Shown here piece by piece: positions 10,601-22,493 of a DNA stretch of 64,000 nt. The stretch spans positions 26,787,001-26,851,000 of the forward strand of contig NC_079885.1 of the NCBI RefSeq assembly GCF_029227915.1. Reading direction: 5' to 3'. Both the position numbers and the translations under genes were made by a program. The DNA comes from Hydractinia symbiolongicarpus. Lineage: Eukaryota > Cnidaria > Hydrozoa > Anthoathecata > Hydractiniidae. Positions within the stretch are counted from its first letter, which is position 1. Every line of letters begins with the position of its first letter. A model generated the notes under the pieces. It did not search any database. It was not told the DNA's origin and saw only the letters and a list, made by a program, of their open reading frames with translations.

Positions 10601-11901
10601 AAAGTTGCTATCCCAAAGTGAAAAATGTCCCAAAATTGTCAGAAACCCAATCGAAATGCATAGACTAAATATATGCTGACTTTAACACCAGGTAAAGATG
10701 GTTCTTCCATAAACTAGCAACTAGTTGTACATAGAAACTGATGATGTAAATAGTTTTGCTTCTCTCGTATTTTACTCTTTTGATTTTTTATGTTCTATGC
10801 TTGGTAATGAACTTCTAGGTTTTGCTGTTTAAACGACAATTTATAATTGGCGTTTACAGTTCTTAAGGCAAGTTGATCTTTTGCCTCATCCTCGCAGCAA
10901 TAGCTACAAAAAGGTGCTAAAAGATAGACGTTTAATTTCAAAATCAATTACACTTTCGTATCCTACTTCCAAGATCGCGAGAAGGCTTGATTTTTCCCGC
11001 ACAAAGATTGTGCGTTTTTTAAACGATACGGTTATTAATTCAAAACTCGTGCAACTGTGGCGCTGCGGCTAAATAATGAAGGTAAAATTAACGTTTGTTA
11101 AACTTATTACCTGTGTTTTTAGCTAAAAACATTATAGCGTATGACCAGACAGTCTTGAACCCAGAGACTATAGATATCTTGATAAAGCGAACAGAAGAAG
11201 ACAGTATGCTAGTTCAACAAATTTACGAACATTTGAAACTTTTTCGTCATTGTCTTTGTTCAAATTGCATCAAAGACTGGTTGATTAGTTTGCTGCATGA
11301 TTCAATGGCAAGTTCCCCTGTTGATATTCCATCAAATATCAGTACAATGATGCAACGCTTAGAAGAATATCAGTCTAAATATAATAACTTGCCTGATGTG
11401 CTCAATAATTGCCACAATGAGAAAAGTCACAACTACAGGGATGATCACGAAAATTGTTTCTATGAGAATGTGGTGAAAGAATGGGTACAAGAATGTGTAC
11501 AGTATTCGAAATTGGGACCTATGAAAGATGGTGAAAGCGATGATAACTCCCAGAGAGCATTGGCTGGGGCATTTATGTTGAAAGGAGATAAAATTGTTCC
11601 GGTAAGTTCTTAGAATTTAAGTAATCCAAAAAAAATTCTCTGTTAGTCAAAATGCCCTTGCCGATCAATTGCTAGCAACTCTATGCCTACCCTTACTTTG
11701 CGTCACAACATTGATAGTATAGTTTAATACATTTCCCTACAAAAATGTTACAACTAGCGATTGTTACATTACTATACATATCTATCCATCTAAATGAAGT
11801 TTCTATGAAATTTAAACCAGGTTCTGAATATTGTTTTCTCTATCCAGGTCTATGATACACTTCTCAGTTCACGAAAAAATGTGGAAGGTGATAATGTATG
11901 A
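4623..11901 (+). CDS. Frizzled-CRD/kringle/TSP1 single-pass receptor without kinase (ROR-like ectodomain)
   Basis: Seven exons join in frame to 540 aa: 4623-4693, 5282-5778, 7877-8113, 8459-8650, 10408-10500, 11123-11601, 11848-11901. All have GT-AG borders and matching phases. Exon 1 is a signal peptide (MKSMEYLLIVF..., cut near AHA). Exon 2 (aa 24-189) is a cysteine-rich Frizzled domain with an ICAETCRHL core. Exon 3 (aa 190-268) is a kringle (NFCRNPSG, PWCY, YCDVPKC). Exon 4 (aa 269-332) is a thrombospondin type 1 repeat (YSQWSDFGAC, CGSERYKSRFRTC). Exon 5 is a transmembrane helix followed by RKK. The ~178-aa tail has no kinase or other domain I recognise. FZ plus kringle is the ROR receptor signature, but the Ig and tyrosine-kinase domains are missing. 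FZ domains bind Wnt, so a decoy or co-receptor role at the cell surface is inferred. Intron 4 carries a 28-bp tandem array. Confidence 0.85.
9218..10195. repeat. 28-bp tandem repeat, about 35 copies, in an intron
   Basis: Near-identical 28-nt units containing TTTCTACCACATATTTGTTC and CAAGTTGT run through intron 4 of the receptor gene. Because 28 is not a multiple of 3, the array is open in all three plus-strand frames and reads cyclically as FYHIFVQV, STTYLFKL and LPHICSSC. These are repeat artefacts, not proteins. Variants (CATCTTGGTT, TCCCTC, GACTTT) occur in clusters, which indicates local duplication. Confidence 0.95.
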
Positions 11902-12131
11902 GAAATGCAGATGCCTGTTTCAATGATCAAACATTCTATTTCACATCGATTAGATTTTATTGTTCGGAACAGAAATACTGTAATTATCGTTCGAAGTCTA
12001 GAGGAGCTGTATTTGGAGGATGTGGAAAAACAATTTTATTGTTTATGACGAGGCAAAAATTCAACACGATTACATATTTATATACATATGGACATTAAAC
12101 ATTGACTGCAATACAGCAATGAATCACATGA

Positions 12132-12279
12132 TAAGCAGATATTGCATGCCCATTCGTTGAATATCAAGACTGATCCACTCGAGGTGAGCAAAATTCCACT
12201 CGGCTGAGCAATGTGGAATGTTGCTCACCTCGAGTGGATAAACTTGATATTCAGCGTACGGGCATGCAATATATGCTTT
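12132..12279. mobile_element. foldback (palindromic MITE-like) element
   Basis: Two ~67-bp arms (12132-12199 and 12213-12279) are inverted copies of each other around a 13-nt centre. Shared blocks include ATTGCATGCCC, GAATATCAAG, ATCCACTCGAGGTGAGCAA and ATTCCAC. The arms differ by a few substitutions. It could form a long hairpin as RNA. It encodes nothing and lies about 230 bp past the receptor stop codon. Confidence 0.75.
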
Positions 12280-14650
12280 ATTATATACTTAACAACTTTT
12301 TTTCTTTGATGTGACTTCTTATTTTTTTGACCGAACGTAAACAGAAAAATTTTAATTTGATGACTCGAACGTTTTACGGAAGTCATTGCATTGCAAATTG
12401 AAAATACCAAAACAATCGTGGAATATCGCGTCAGTTATTGCATGGTTTTACGGAACATTTAGATTTATTGTATATAAAAAAGAGTTGACAGGTATATAAT
12501 AAATGTAATTATTTTATAACGCAAGTGTTAAAATATCCCAGTGAGACATTATCAAAAATAAATACTGTTTTATATAACGGACAATAGGAACCCTGCCACC
12601 GCTAAAGTTTTTATGACTTGAACTGAGTAAGCACGAACAGCACTGCAGTACGCTCTGAGAAGAACGAAAAAACCGATAGGGTAAAGAAACAAAAAGAGGG
12701 TCAAAATTTCATAACGATAATTAAAACTTAAAAACATAAAAATTTAATAAAGCCAGAAAATTTAACGATCTCAGGAAAGCTTCTAATTTTAAATGTTGTT
12801 GCAGAGTATTTTAATGTTACGGAAACATATAATCCTTTCTTTTTCGCTGGTTCTTTTTCTACGCAAAAGACATCTCGCACGTTTTTTCTGTTCCACGTAC
12901 CGTATATCCTCGAATAAACGCCTGAATTACTTATTTAATTTTTCAGCTTTTGAGGCATCTTTTGGAGAAACGCGTTTAAAAGAGGAAGGCGCTAATTAAA
13001 AAATTGCAGCTCATCATTTATACAAGTTTTAAGTTTACAAGGAGAAAAGAAAATGAGGAAACTAATTTAGTCGATAACTCCAATCGGAGTTATCAATTTT
13101 ATTATACTATTTTTAAAAGCCAATTTTATAAAAACCACGGTCATTTGAAAGCGAAAGTTAAAGAAATTAATCACCCAAACAACATGAGCGAGAATGAACA
13201 CTTGTCATTTGTTTTATTTTATGTAATATTTCTCTATTTAACGACTAGGGGGGTGTTTATTAGGGGGGGGCGTTGATAAGAGGGGCGTTTAATAAATATT
13301 TTGGTTTGCAAGGGTGTGTTTATTAAAGGGGGCGTTTACACAAAGGAGGCTTCATTAGAGGATTTAACGGCAAGCACTTTATAATAGTTGACTCTCCATT
13401 ATTAGAATCTTCTTATATTAATCATGATCCATTTTAATTCGCCATTATATGTCTACTGAATTTTGACCGATTTAATAATTTGATCTGTTTTATCAATGCA
13501 TCTCCAATTATCATTTAAACAGGGAAAAGTACGCAAAAAGGAAAGCATGGCAAGGTTTTCTTAACAATGATGGCTGGCGGTAACGTGAATAAAGAAGTTT
13601 TTTCGTCGACAATCTGTTTCTTCAAAATGTATCCAAAAATTGCATTCTATTACACATAAAATAAAATTCAAATTCGAGGAATTAAATAAAAATAGAGCGA
13701 TACGTGATCAAATTTGAAAAACAAAATAATCAAATAGCAGCTTTCCAACTCTATGTTGGCCTGGACGAGCATGTGGGCAGTTGCACTGGGGCAGAAAGAT
13801 CTCTAGTCAGCCGAACAGACATAAAAATACTTGTCTCCCAAATGTTTTCACTTCTGAGAATGCTAGCTAATGTAAAATCTCATTTTCCAGGTTATTGGAA
13901 ATTCTGACGTGGTAATTAGCGGAAATCTTAAAGCCGCAGGGATTCTAGTCAAATTATTTTTTTAATTCAAATCCACAATCGTGCAACCATCCAAAATTTA
14001 TATTGTTTCTCCATATAAAGCTGTTTACTATATATTTATAAATTTTTGGGACCACATGTAGATGTCAACGTTAAATGAGCTAATTTAAAGAGAGACTTGT
14101 AACTCATGAATTATGAATTCTTAATAAGCAAGTGTTGTAGAGTAGTTTTTAAGTTGTTACTTATTCTTACAATTTCAGAACTTATTAACTATATTCGCGG
14201 CCATGCCGTCCTGACTGAAAATCACCAGTTTCCTTTTGTTTATACTTGCGCAATTGATCGGGTTTCAAGGTCAGACGCCATGCGTTCAAGACATGAAATG
14301 ACCTGCTGCATGATATTCTAATTTTTTTCTGGACGTTGTTATTTTGCCTCAATTTTTTTCCGAATAATATTTTTTTTATTATCCTTTGCTTTTTAAGTAC
14401 TTTTGGTAAGCACCTGTGAATTATCTTCTGCAGTTTTTGCAAAAATTGGACATCTGGAAAAAGTTTATTTATATTTTTTAAACACGTTTTAATCTCCGTC
14501 GCAATGTCACGTAGTACCATTTTCGGTTAAGGGTAAGCACGGACTTTTCACAGTCAAATTCTCACAGGAGAAGCTTTGATTAAACAAGAACTATAAGTAT
14601 CTTAATAAAAGTAAAACTAAATTAGCAAAAACTCACCTAAAACTAATTGG
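12280..14650. other. gene-free stretch with G-rich repeat fragments
   Basis: No gene I can support. Around 12905-13360 there are several AATAAACGCC / GGCGTTTATTA-type blocks and G runs, which look like the remains of a small transposon. Comparable G-rich pieces lie near 52490-52550 and 57240-57310. Confidence 0.4.
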
Positions 14651-15900
14651 AAAACAATGACTTCATGAAAAAAAAACAATGACTTCATGAAAAAAAACAA
14701 TGACATCATGAAAAAAACAATGACATCATGAAAAAAAACAATGACCTTATGAAAAAAACAATGACTTTATGAAAAAAACAATGACTTTATGAAAAAAACA
14801 ATGACATCATGAAAAAAAACAATGACATCATGAAAAAAAAACAATGACTTTATGAAAAAAACAATGACTTCATGAAAAAAACAATGACATCATGAAAAAA
14901 ACAATGACATCATGAAAAAAAACAATGACATCATGAAAAAAACAATGACATTATGAAAAAAACAATGACATCATGAAAAAAACAATGACATCATGAAAAA
15001 AACAATGACATTATGAAAAAAAACAATGACATCATGAAAAAAACAATGACATCATGAAAAAAACAATGACATCATGAAAAAAACAATGACATTATGAAAA
15101 AAAACAATGACATCATGAAAAAAACAATGACTTTATGAAAAAAAACAATGACATCATGAAAAAAAACAATGACATCATGAAAAAAAAACAATGACTTTAT
15201 GAAAAAAACAATGACTTCATGAAAAAAACAATGACATCATGAAAAAAACAATGACATCATGAAAAAAAACAATGACATCATGAAAAAAACAATGACATTA
15301 TGAAAAAAACAATGACATCATGAAAAAAACAATGACATCATGAAAAAAACAATGACATTATGAAAAAAAACAATGACATCATGAAAAAAACAATGACATC
15401 ATGAAAAAAACAATGACATTATGAAAAAAAACAATGACATCATGAAAAAAACAATGACTTTATGAAAAAAAACAATGACATCATGAAAAAAACAATGACA
15501 TTATGAAAAAAAACAATGACATCATGAAAAAAAACAATGACATCATGAAAAAAACAATGACATCATGAAAAAAACAATGACATTATGAAAAAAAACAATG
15601 ACATCATGAAAAAAACAATGACATCATGAAAAAAACAATGACATCATGAAAAAAACAATGACATTATGAAAAAAAACAATGACATCATGAAAAAAACAAT
15701 GACTTTATGAAAAAAAACAATGACATCATGAAAAAAACAATGACTTTATGAAAAAAAACAATGACATCATGAAAAAAAACAATGACATCATGAAAAAAAA
15801 CAATGACATCATGAAAAAAACAATGACATCATGAAAAAAACAATGACATTATGAAAAAAAACAATGACATCATGAAAAAAACAATGACTTTATGAAAAAA
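14651..15900. repeat. 20-bp minisatellite (left part), with higher-order structure
   Basis: About 62 units of ACAATGACATCATGAAAAAA, with the A run varying from 6 to 9 and the core varying among GACATCATG, GACATTATG, GACTTTATG and GACTTCATG. The order of variants repeats: the series starting near 14842 recurs near 15190, so a ~348-bp block of about 17 units has itself been duplicated. The array is interrupted by a retrotransposon and resumes at 19065. Confidence 0.95.
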
Positions 15901-18900
15901 TGAGGAAATAGAAACCACCACTGCTCTGCTAGAAGCCGACGTTTTACACATCAGACACGAAGACGTTATTCAACCATATTTACCCTTATATACACCGGAA
16001 AACCTAGCACGGGATGTTAATATAAACGGTATACCAGCAGACGTTTATGAAACTCAGCTAAATAACGCATACAACGAGATCATTAAATGGCGTAAAAATC
16101 TTTTCATGCTCCCGTCTGGAAAAGCTGGGAAGGTTTTCATACACGAATTGTCCTATTGGCTAGACCAATTTAACAGAGACACGAAGTTAAAACCCGTTTC
16201 CATTAAAACGTTCATGGTCTTGCCTAGTCTGCTTCTTCAAAAACCCTCCAGACAAAGTAAAGCAAAAGAACACGCTGCAAAATTAGACGAACGTTTACAA
16301 CTCTGGAGAGGAGGAAATATTACACTACTGTTAAAAGAGGGACGAACCATTCAGAAAAGACTTGGAAGTAGTAAAATGAGAACCGAAGCAGACGTTTCCC
16401 GAATTTTTGCAAAGCTTATGATGGAGGGAAAGGTCAGCGCAGCCATAAAATTTCTATCTGAAAATAATGACTCTGGCGTGTTACCTGCTGATGACGAGAC
16501 AATAAGAGAACTTCGAGCAAAACATCCGTCTCCAGCTACTATACTACCAAATAGTTTATTACAAGGACCATTAAATCAGCTGCAAGATTCATACTTCGAC
16601 AACATCAACGAAGACCTCATCAGAATAGCTGCAAAGCAAACACGAGGTGCAGAAGGACCTTCAAAGATGGATGCCGACCAATTTAAAAATATGCTGGTTA
16701 ACAACAAGTTCAAACAGGAAGGAAAAGAGCTTCGAGAACAAATCGCAACTCTGACTCGAAAATTAGCTACCACAATTGTAGACCCTAATACAATCGATTC
16801 TCTTGTCGCATGTAATTTAATCCCGTTGAACAAAAACCCTGGTGTCAGACCCATTGGAGTTGGTGAGACGTTGCGCCGTATAATGGGCAAAGCCATCGGC
16901 TGGACTCTCAAAAAAGACATACAAATAGCCGCAGGTCCACTTCAAGTCGCCACAGGTGTCGAAAGTGGCGCCGAAGCTGCTATTCATGCGATGAGAACTA
17001 TTTTCGAGACTGAACAATGCGAGGCTGTCATACTGGTAGAAGCGAGTAATGCGTTCAACACACTAAACCGTAATGTTGCACTTCATAATGTACAATATAC
17101 TTGTCCACACTTTGCCACGATACTAATCAATACCTACAGAAAGGCATCGAGACTTATTGTACGAAATGAAACTGAGTTATTATCACAAGAAGGCACAACT
17201 CAGGGAGACAATCTTGCTATGCCCTTTTACGCGATCAGTACCGTTATTATACAGGATCGATTGAGATCTATCGCTTCTGTAAAGCAGGTCTGGTTGGCGG
17301 ACGATGCTACAGGTGCTGGCACTGTGAACGGTTTACTCCGATGGTGGAACTTAGTAATATCTGAAGAACGCAAATACGGATACCATGTTATTGAATCGAA
17401 ATCGTGGTTAATAGCGAAGGACGATAGGGTACTCGAACTTGCCAAAAAAGAATTTAGTGGCTCCTCTATTAAATACACAATAGATGGAAAACGTCACTTA
17501 GGAGCTGTAATTGGTAGTGCAGATTATAAAAAGCAGTATGCAACGGAAAAAGTGGATCAGTGGTGCAATGAAATGAGAAAATTAGCTGAGATTGCAATTA
17601 GCGAACCACAAGCCGCATTTGCTGCTTATACTCATGGCGAAATGCATAAATTCAATTATTTTATGAGAACTATTCCAAATATGGAGGATTTCCTCACACC
17701 ACTTGATAAAGTCATCGAGGACGAATTCCTGCCTGCTTTGTTTGGAGAGACCATATCTGAAACTGATCGTAAACTGTTCAAATTACCAATTCGAGATGGC
17801 GGAATGGGCATACCTGTGTTGACTCAAAAAGCGAAAATTGATTGTAGTTCATCATTGGCCATATCTGCACCCCTTGTTGAAGTGATTGTATCTCAAGGTA
17901 ACGACATCCCTTCAAAGGAAACTGTAAGACAAGTTCGCTATGACAGAACGGAATTAGTCACAGCCTTACAGAGACAAGAACGTGAGAATGTAATCAGTGA
18001 ACTTGATAATAAATTGTCAAGAGTTCTTTCTCAGAATTGCGAAAAAGGCGCATCAAGTTGGCTTACTGTCCTCCCCCTGAAAGACCAAGGATTTGATTTA
18101 TCAAAGGACGAATTCCGTGATGCATTGGCTTTAAGATATAATCGCAAAGGCAAGAAATTACCATCAAAGTGTGCATGTGGACAACCATTCGATACGAATC
18201 ATGCCATGAACTGCAAAAAGGGAGGATTTGTTTCTATTCGTCACGACAACGTAAGAGATTTTGAAGCAAACCTTCTTAAAATGGCATGCAATGACGTTGA
18301 AATTGAACCGAAACTACAACCGGTTGAAAATGATGAAGCCCGACTAGATATACGAGCTCGCGGTTTTTGGCGTCCGGGACAATCCGCTTATTTCGACGTT
18401 CGAATTACCAATGTCAACTCCAACTCACAAGCGAACATTCCAGTAGCAGCAATATATAGGAATCACGAGAGCGAAAAGAAGAGGAAATATAACGACCGCG
18501 TCATCAACCTTGAACATGGCTCATTCACTCCACTTGTTTTTTCCATTAATGGAGGTATGAGTCAAGAAGGTACCATATTTCACAAACATCTCGCTGAAAA
18601 GATTGCTAACAAGACGGAACAAAAGTATGAACGAATAATGTCATGGATAAGATGTAAATTAAGTTTTGTAATAATGCGTTCTGCTTTGTTGTGTCTGAGG
18701 GGTAGTCGTTCTGTGAAGGTTAACGTGGAGCCAGCTGATGACTTCAGCTTCGCATGTGACGAAGCCAGGCTTTGACATTCTGTTTTAGTTATTATATTGT
18801 ATTTTATATTGGTTGTTGTTTCAGTGTTTGTTTTTGTTGTTTGTTTGTTCTAATGGCTGGCACACATTGGGCATCAAGTCCCCAGCAGTCCTCTCTTTTT

Positions 18901-19064
18901 CGTTCTCGCAGCTATCTCCTTCTCGAATCTTTTCAGTCTACATCATCTTCACGAAAAATTTTTAACTCGTTTTTATATAATATATAAATAATTTTATTAC
19001 CTTTAATTATATATGTAAATTTAGAATTATAGTACTAATCTACTTCAAAATTATCAATTTCTGT
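15901..19064 (+). mobile_element. non-LTR retrotransposon inserted in the minisatellite
   Basis: Unique sequence begins abruptly at 15901 after the repeat and ends at 19064 where the repeat resumes. CTTTATGAAAAAA is present on both sides (15888-15900 and 19065-19077) and may be the target-site duplication, though the repeat makes this ambiguous. There are no LTRs, no poly(A), and a ~290-bp 3' UTR. The reading frame is open right from the left junction without an ATG, so the copy is 5'-truncated, as expected of target-primed reverse transcription. Confidence 0.8.
15902..18775 (+). CDS. reverse transcriptase with C-terminal restriction-like endonuclease, 5'-truncated
   Basis: The frame is open for about 957 codons; the first ATG is at 16106, giving 889 aa. 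RT landmarks, numbered from that Met: PGVRPIGVGETLRRI (about 247-261), motif A VEASNAFNTLNR (about 311), motif B EGTTQGDNLAMP (about 360), motif C LADDATGAG (Asp 399 and 400). After a thumb region comes a CCHC finger (CACGQPFDTNHAMNC, about 690), RHDNVRD, and an LD...FDVR segment (about 750-770). That is the layout of the restriction-like endonuclease found in R2/NeSL-type early-branching non-LTR elements. Motif A has Glu 312 where RTs carry a catalytic Asp, so activity is doubtful although no stop interrupts the frame. The protein would copy element RNA at a nicked target. The exact clade is uncertain. Confidence 0.85.
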   Translation, partial: EEIETTTALLEADVLHIRHEDVIQPYLPLYTPENLARDVNINGIPADVYETQLNNAYNEIIKWRKNLFMLPSGKAGKVFIHELSYWLDQFNRDTKLKPVSIKTFMVLPSLLLQKPSRQSKAKEHAAKLDERLQLWRGGNITLLLKEGRTIQKRLGSSKMRTEADVSRIFAKLMMEGKVSAAIKFLSENNDSGVLPADDETIRELRAKHPSPATILPNSLLQGPLNQLQDSYFDNINEDLIRIAAKQTRGAEGPSKMDADQFKNMLVNNKFKQEGKELREQIATLTRKLATTIVDPNTIDSLVACNLIPLNKNPGVRPIGVGETLRRIMGKAIGWTLKKDIQIAAGPLQVATGVESGAEAAIHAMRTIFETEQCEAVILVEASNAFNTLNRNVALHNVQYTCPHFATILINTYRKASRLIVRNETELLSQEGTTQGDNLAMPFYAISTVIIQDRLRSIASVKQVWLADDATGAGTVNGLLRWWNLVISEERKYGYHVIESKSWLIAKDDRVLELAKKEFSGSSIKYTIDGKRHLGAVIGSADYKKQYATEKVDQWCNEMRKLAEIAISEPQAAFAAYTHGEMHKFNYFMRTIPNMEDFLTPLDKVIEDEFLPALFGETISETDRKLFKLPIRDGGMGIPVLTQKAKIDCSSSLAISAPLVEVIVSQGNDIPSKETVRQVRYDRTELVTALQRQERENVISELDNKLSRVLSQNCEKGASSWLTVLPLKDQGFDLSKDEFRDALALRYNRKGKKLPSKCACGQPFDTNHAMNCKKGGFVSIRHDNVRDFEANLLKMACNDVEIEPKLQPVENDEARLDIRARGFWRPGQSAYFDVRITNVNSNSQANIPVAAIYRNHESEKKRKYNDRVINLEHGSFTPLVFSINGGMSQEGTIFHKHLAEKIANKTEQKYERIMSWIRCKLSFVIMRSALLCLRGSRSVKVNVEPADDFSFACDEARL

Positions 19065-19306
19065 CTTTATGAAAAAAACAATGACATCATGAAAAAAACA
19101 ATGACATCATGAAAAAAAACAATGACATCATGAAAAAAAACAATGACATCTTGAAAAAAACAATGACATCATGAAAAAAACAATGACTTTATGAAAAAAA
19201 CAATGACATCATGAAAAAAACAATGACATCATGAAAAAAACAATGACTTCATGAAAAAAAACAATGACATCATGAAAAAAACAATGACTTTATGAAAAAA
19301 AACAAT
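19065..19306. repeat. 20-bp minisatellite (right part)
   Basis: About 12 more units of the same ACAATGACATCATGAAAAAA repeat, directly continuing the array beyond the retrotransposon. Unit variants are those of the left part. Confidence 0.95.
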
Positions 19307-22111
19307 AATTTTCTTTTTTAAAGGACTTATTTATCATTTCGCCTCTTCTTGAAGGGATAGAAGCGATATAATTAAGAATTTGCTAAAAACGTAGATAAAT
19401 AAAATATTTATATTGGAAAACTTTTCAGACTTTTAGGCTTCAATTATCAAAATCTTAAAAGGGTTCAACTTAATGATAATGTTTCTTGCAAAACGTGAAG
19501 TGTGTGTTCTGCTCACAATTACGACGTACATCTTAAAAATAGACTTAAATAATTTTGCATTGTGATGGTGTAGTTGTGTAGCGTTTAAAAATAGGAGGAA
19601 CAGCTTACAAATCGGTTTACCTAACAGACCCGCTTAAAAACATTCCAACAAATAGCGGAAAAGCGAATTTTACAGGGATTGCGTATTTCTTTCTGTCCTG
19701 GGTTAATTTTCCCTTTCTAATAATGTAATATCCAAGAAAACCAAATAAAGATTTCATTGATTCTTTCATTTCGTTGAATTCTCTAAGTTGGCCGCAAAAC
19801 TCCTTTAGATTTCCTTATGAGAAAAATACTTTGAAACTGTCACAATTTCCTATGCTTTAAAATCGATATTTCATACACGATGACAGACAAAGATTGAACT
19901 TTGTTTATATCAGGAGAGCGCAACGACAACAACTTTTTGTTTCCACGAGAAAAGAAAGAGCAGGGAATTTTTAATCCACTGAAATGAACTATTACAATGA
20001 TTCCAATCCTGTGTGTTGAAAATGGTCCCACAACCGCCACCGCGACGAAAGACTTAACCAACAAATCACACTACGCAGTGCGTTTGATTTAAAAACTCTT
20101 TCAAAATTTTGGCCCTTTTACGCCTATAAAAATACATATCTAAAAATATATACAACAATTTGAAATGTGTAGCATTTGCCAGCATTTGCGTGTCTTATAC
20201 GTTTATTTCTAGCCTCTGAGAAATCGAAGTTTTTTGTCTAATTTTCTTTGATAATGAGTCACCATGACAACAGACGTGACAACGTACCAAAATTTTTTTG
20301 ATTATCCTATATCTATCAACCCTCCGACGGCTTAAATAGACAAGAGTTGGTTGGTAGAAACAACTGCATGTGTTAAAAGTCGAAATAAAAACAGCTAACA
20401 CGTACTTTATAACCATTCAAAAACAAAAAAAATCCCACATAATTCAGAAATGTCAAAGTCCGGCAGTATTTTGATGAAATTCACCAATATCAATCCCTTC
20501 TTTTTTGCTAGCCAATCAGAAAGCGAAAAGAAAGCCCAGATAATAAGAATGAAATTTGACAATATACCTTTTCTTCGCGCTATCTGTTATAAAAAACACG
20601 GATAAGCTTTAAACTCAATAGAGACGATAGGCATAACGAAGTGCACAGATGAATAAACAATGGAAAATCTGTAAATAGCGGAAATCGAAGACGTTGAAAA
20701 AATTTATTCAAGATTTTCTCTCTGTTTTGAAACGACAGGTGTTTAGAAGAAAATCTGATGGTGTTCTTGTCTACTTTTTATGTGAATGGGATTGCGAATG
20801 TGAATGTTTTGTTTATGTAAAGCATGTCTTACCTTATTCGTATCCATTTTCGCGCGTTTGCGCAAAAGTTGCTAGCACAGAACTTAAAATACGCTTAAAA
20901 ATTTTTACCAAAAAATTAATATTTGCGAAAAAATACTTTTTTCAAAAAATAAAACTAAAGCGTCAATATTTGCTTAAACCCCTAATTTTGCTGTCTTGAT
21001 CTTTTTTGTTTCTTTTAAACAATAAAATTAATACGCGCGGAAATTGGTAGGAATAAGATGTCTTTGCAGCCATGTTTTTACAACATCTATGTCTCACCCA
21101 CTACTCATTTTAGTTTAAATAATATTGTAATCCGTCACGTATTAAAACGAGGCCGCTAAAATCTTACAAGGCTAAGTAAGAAGTTGACAGGGGCTTCATT
21201 TCTTTAACAACAAGCAAGTTTATGTTTTGTCACGTGATACTTCGCTGTCGTATGAATTTCGTGCGTTTTGTTTGCAAAATGGTGTCGGCAGCCGTATCGC
21301 AGGCAAAATACAAACTATAATTTTAGACTAGCTGTGCACCCCGGCGTCGAACTCTTGTTTGAGCGGTTAAGTGACGAAAAACAGTGCGATTCATCCGGGT
21401 GGAGCGTTTAACGCAGGTATACCTTATGTCGCACAGTTAGCAGAGATCTTGCCGTCGCTATTGATCAAAAGTCACTGCGATTACATGCCCCTCCGGCAAT
21501 AACGACGTTAGAGAACAGTTTAGGGCTAGTTTATTGAATAAAATATACATCACAGCTCATTAATTGGCTCATTTATCCATGCTAGGTTTTTGAATAGACA
21601 GACAGTGGTTAGTAATATGAAGAAAAATCGTTAGCAACGCTATTTTGGTTTCCCCTGCCACAAAGTAGCGATTCGATTACAATTGGTGACGAGAATACGG
21701 ATATTAATATAGCAGATCAGCTGGGTGACTCGGCATTGGGCAGGTAAACCGCGCCGGATAGGGCTTTTTGAGGCCTATAATAATAGAGACAATAATAAAA
21801 CATTTCGGATGCTTTGTAAAACATTAAAGCACAGGTTACAACTTGTTTTTATCCCGTCACACAAAAGTCTAAAAATTCTTCGTCGAAGGTAACCGGTTAA
21901 GCACTTAGTACAGGCAAGCCATGTAAAGTATAAACAAGCAAGCATCTATCTATTTATCCATGAAAGTTACAGTAAAAGGTATAGCTGTCAAACCGCATTT
22001 CACATAAATAAAAAATACCTCTGTTTGCCTACTAAAGGTTTTTTACTTTTCAGGTTGAGCTTAGCTAACCACAACATCAGTTGCAGGTCAGATTGGTGAA
22101 GACAAAAAGAA
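19307..22111. other. gene-free stretch; SINE-like segment before the CAGA array
   Basis: No gene supported; short open frames have no family features and unbiased composition. From about 21330 to 22110 the GC content rises and the text (starting CTAGCTGTGCACCCCGGCG) looks like a retroposed repeat that ends in the CAGA microsatellite. I cannot name the family. Confidence 0.35.

Positions 22112-22493
<382 letters not shown>

Noticed and set aside
10881-11072. Helix-turn-helix-like open frame in the receptor intron, considered as an extra exon or Tc1-type fragment
   Set aside because: The preceding exon ends in phase 1 and this frame fits only phase 0 at the available acceptor. The similarity to Tc1 HTH domains is too weak to claim.
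11902-14650. A tyrosine-kinase domain completing a ROR gene
   Set aside because: I looked for kinase motifs (GxGxxG, HRDL, DFG) downstream on the plus strand and saw none; exon 7 ends in a stop.
14651-15900. CRISPR-like regularly spaced repeats
   Set aside because: Units are adjacent, with no unique spacers, in a eukaryotic context; this is a minisatellite.
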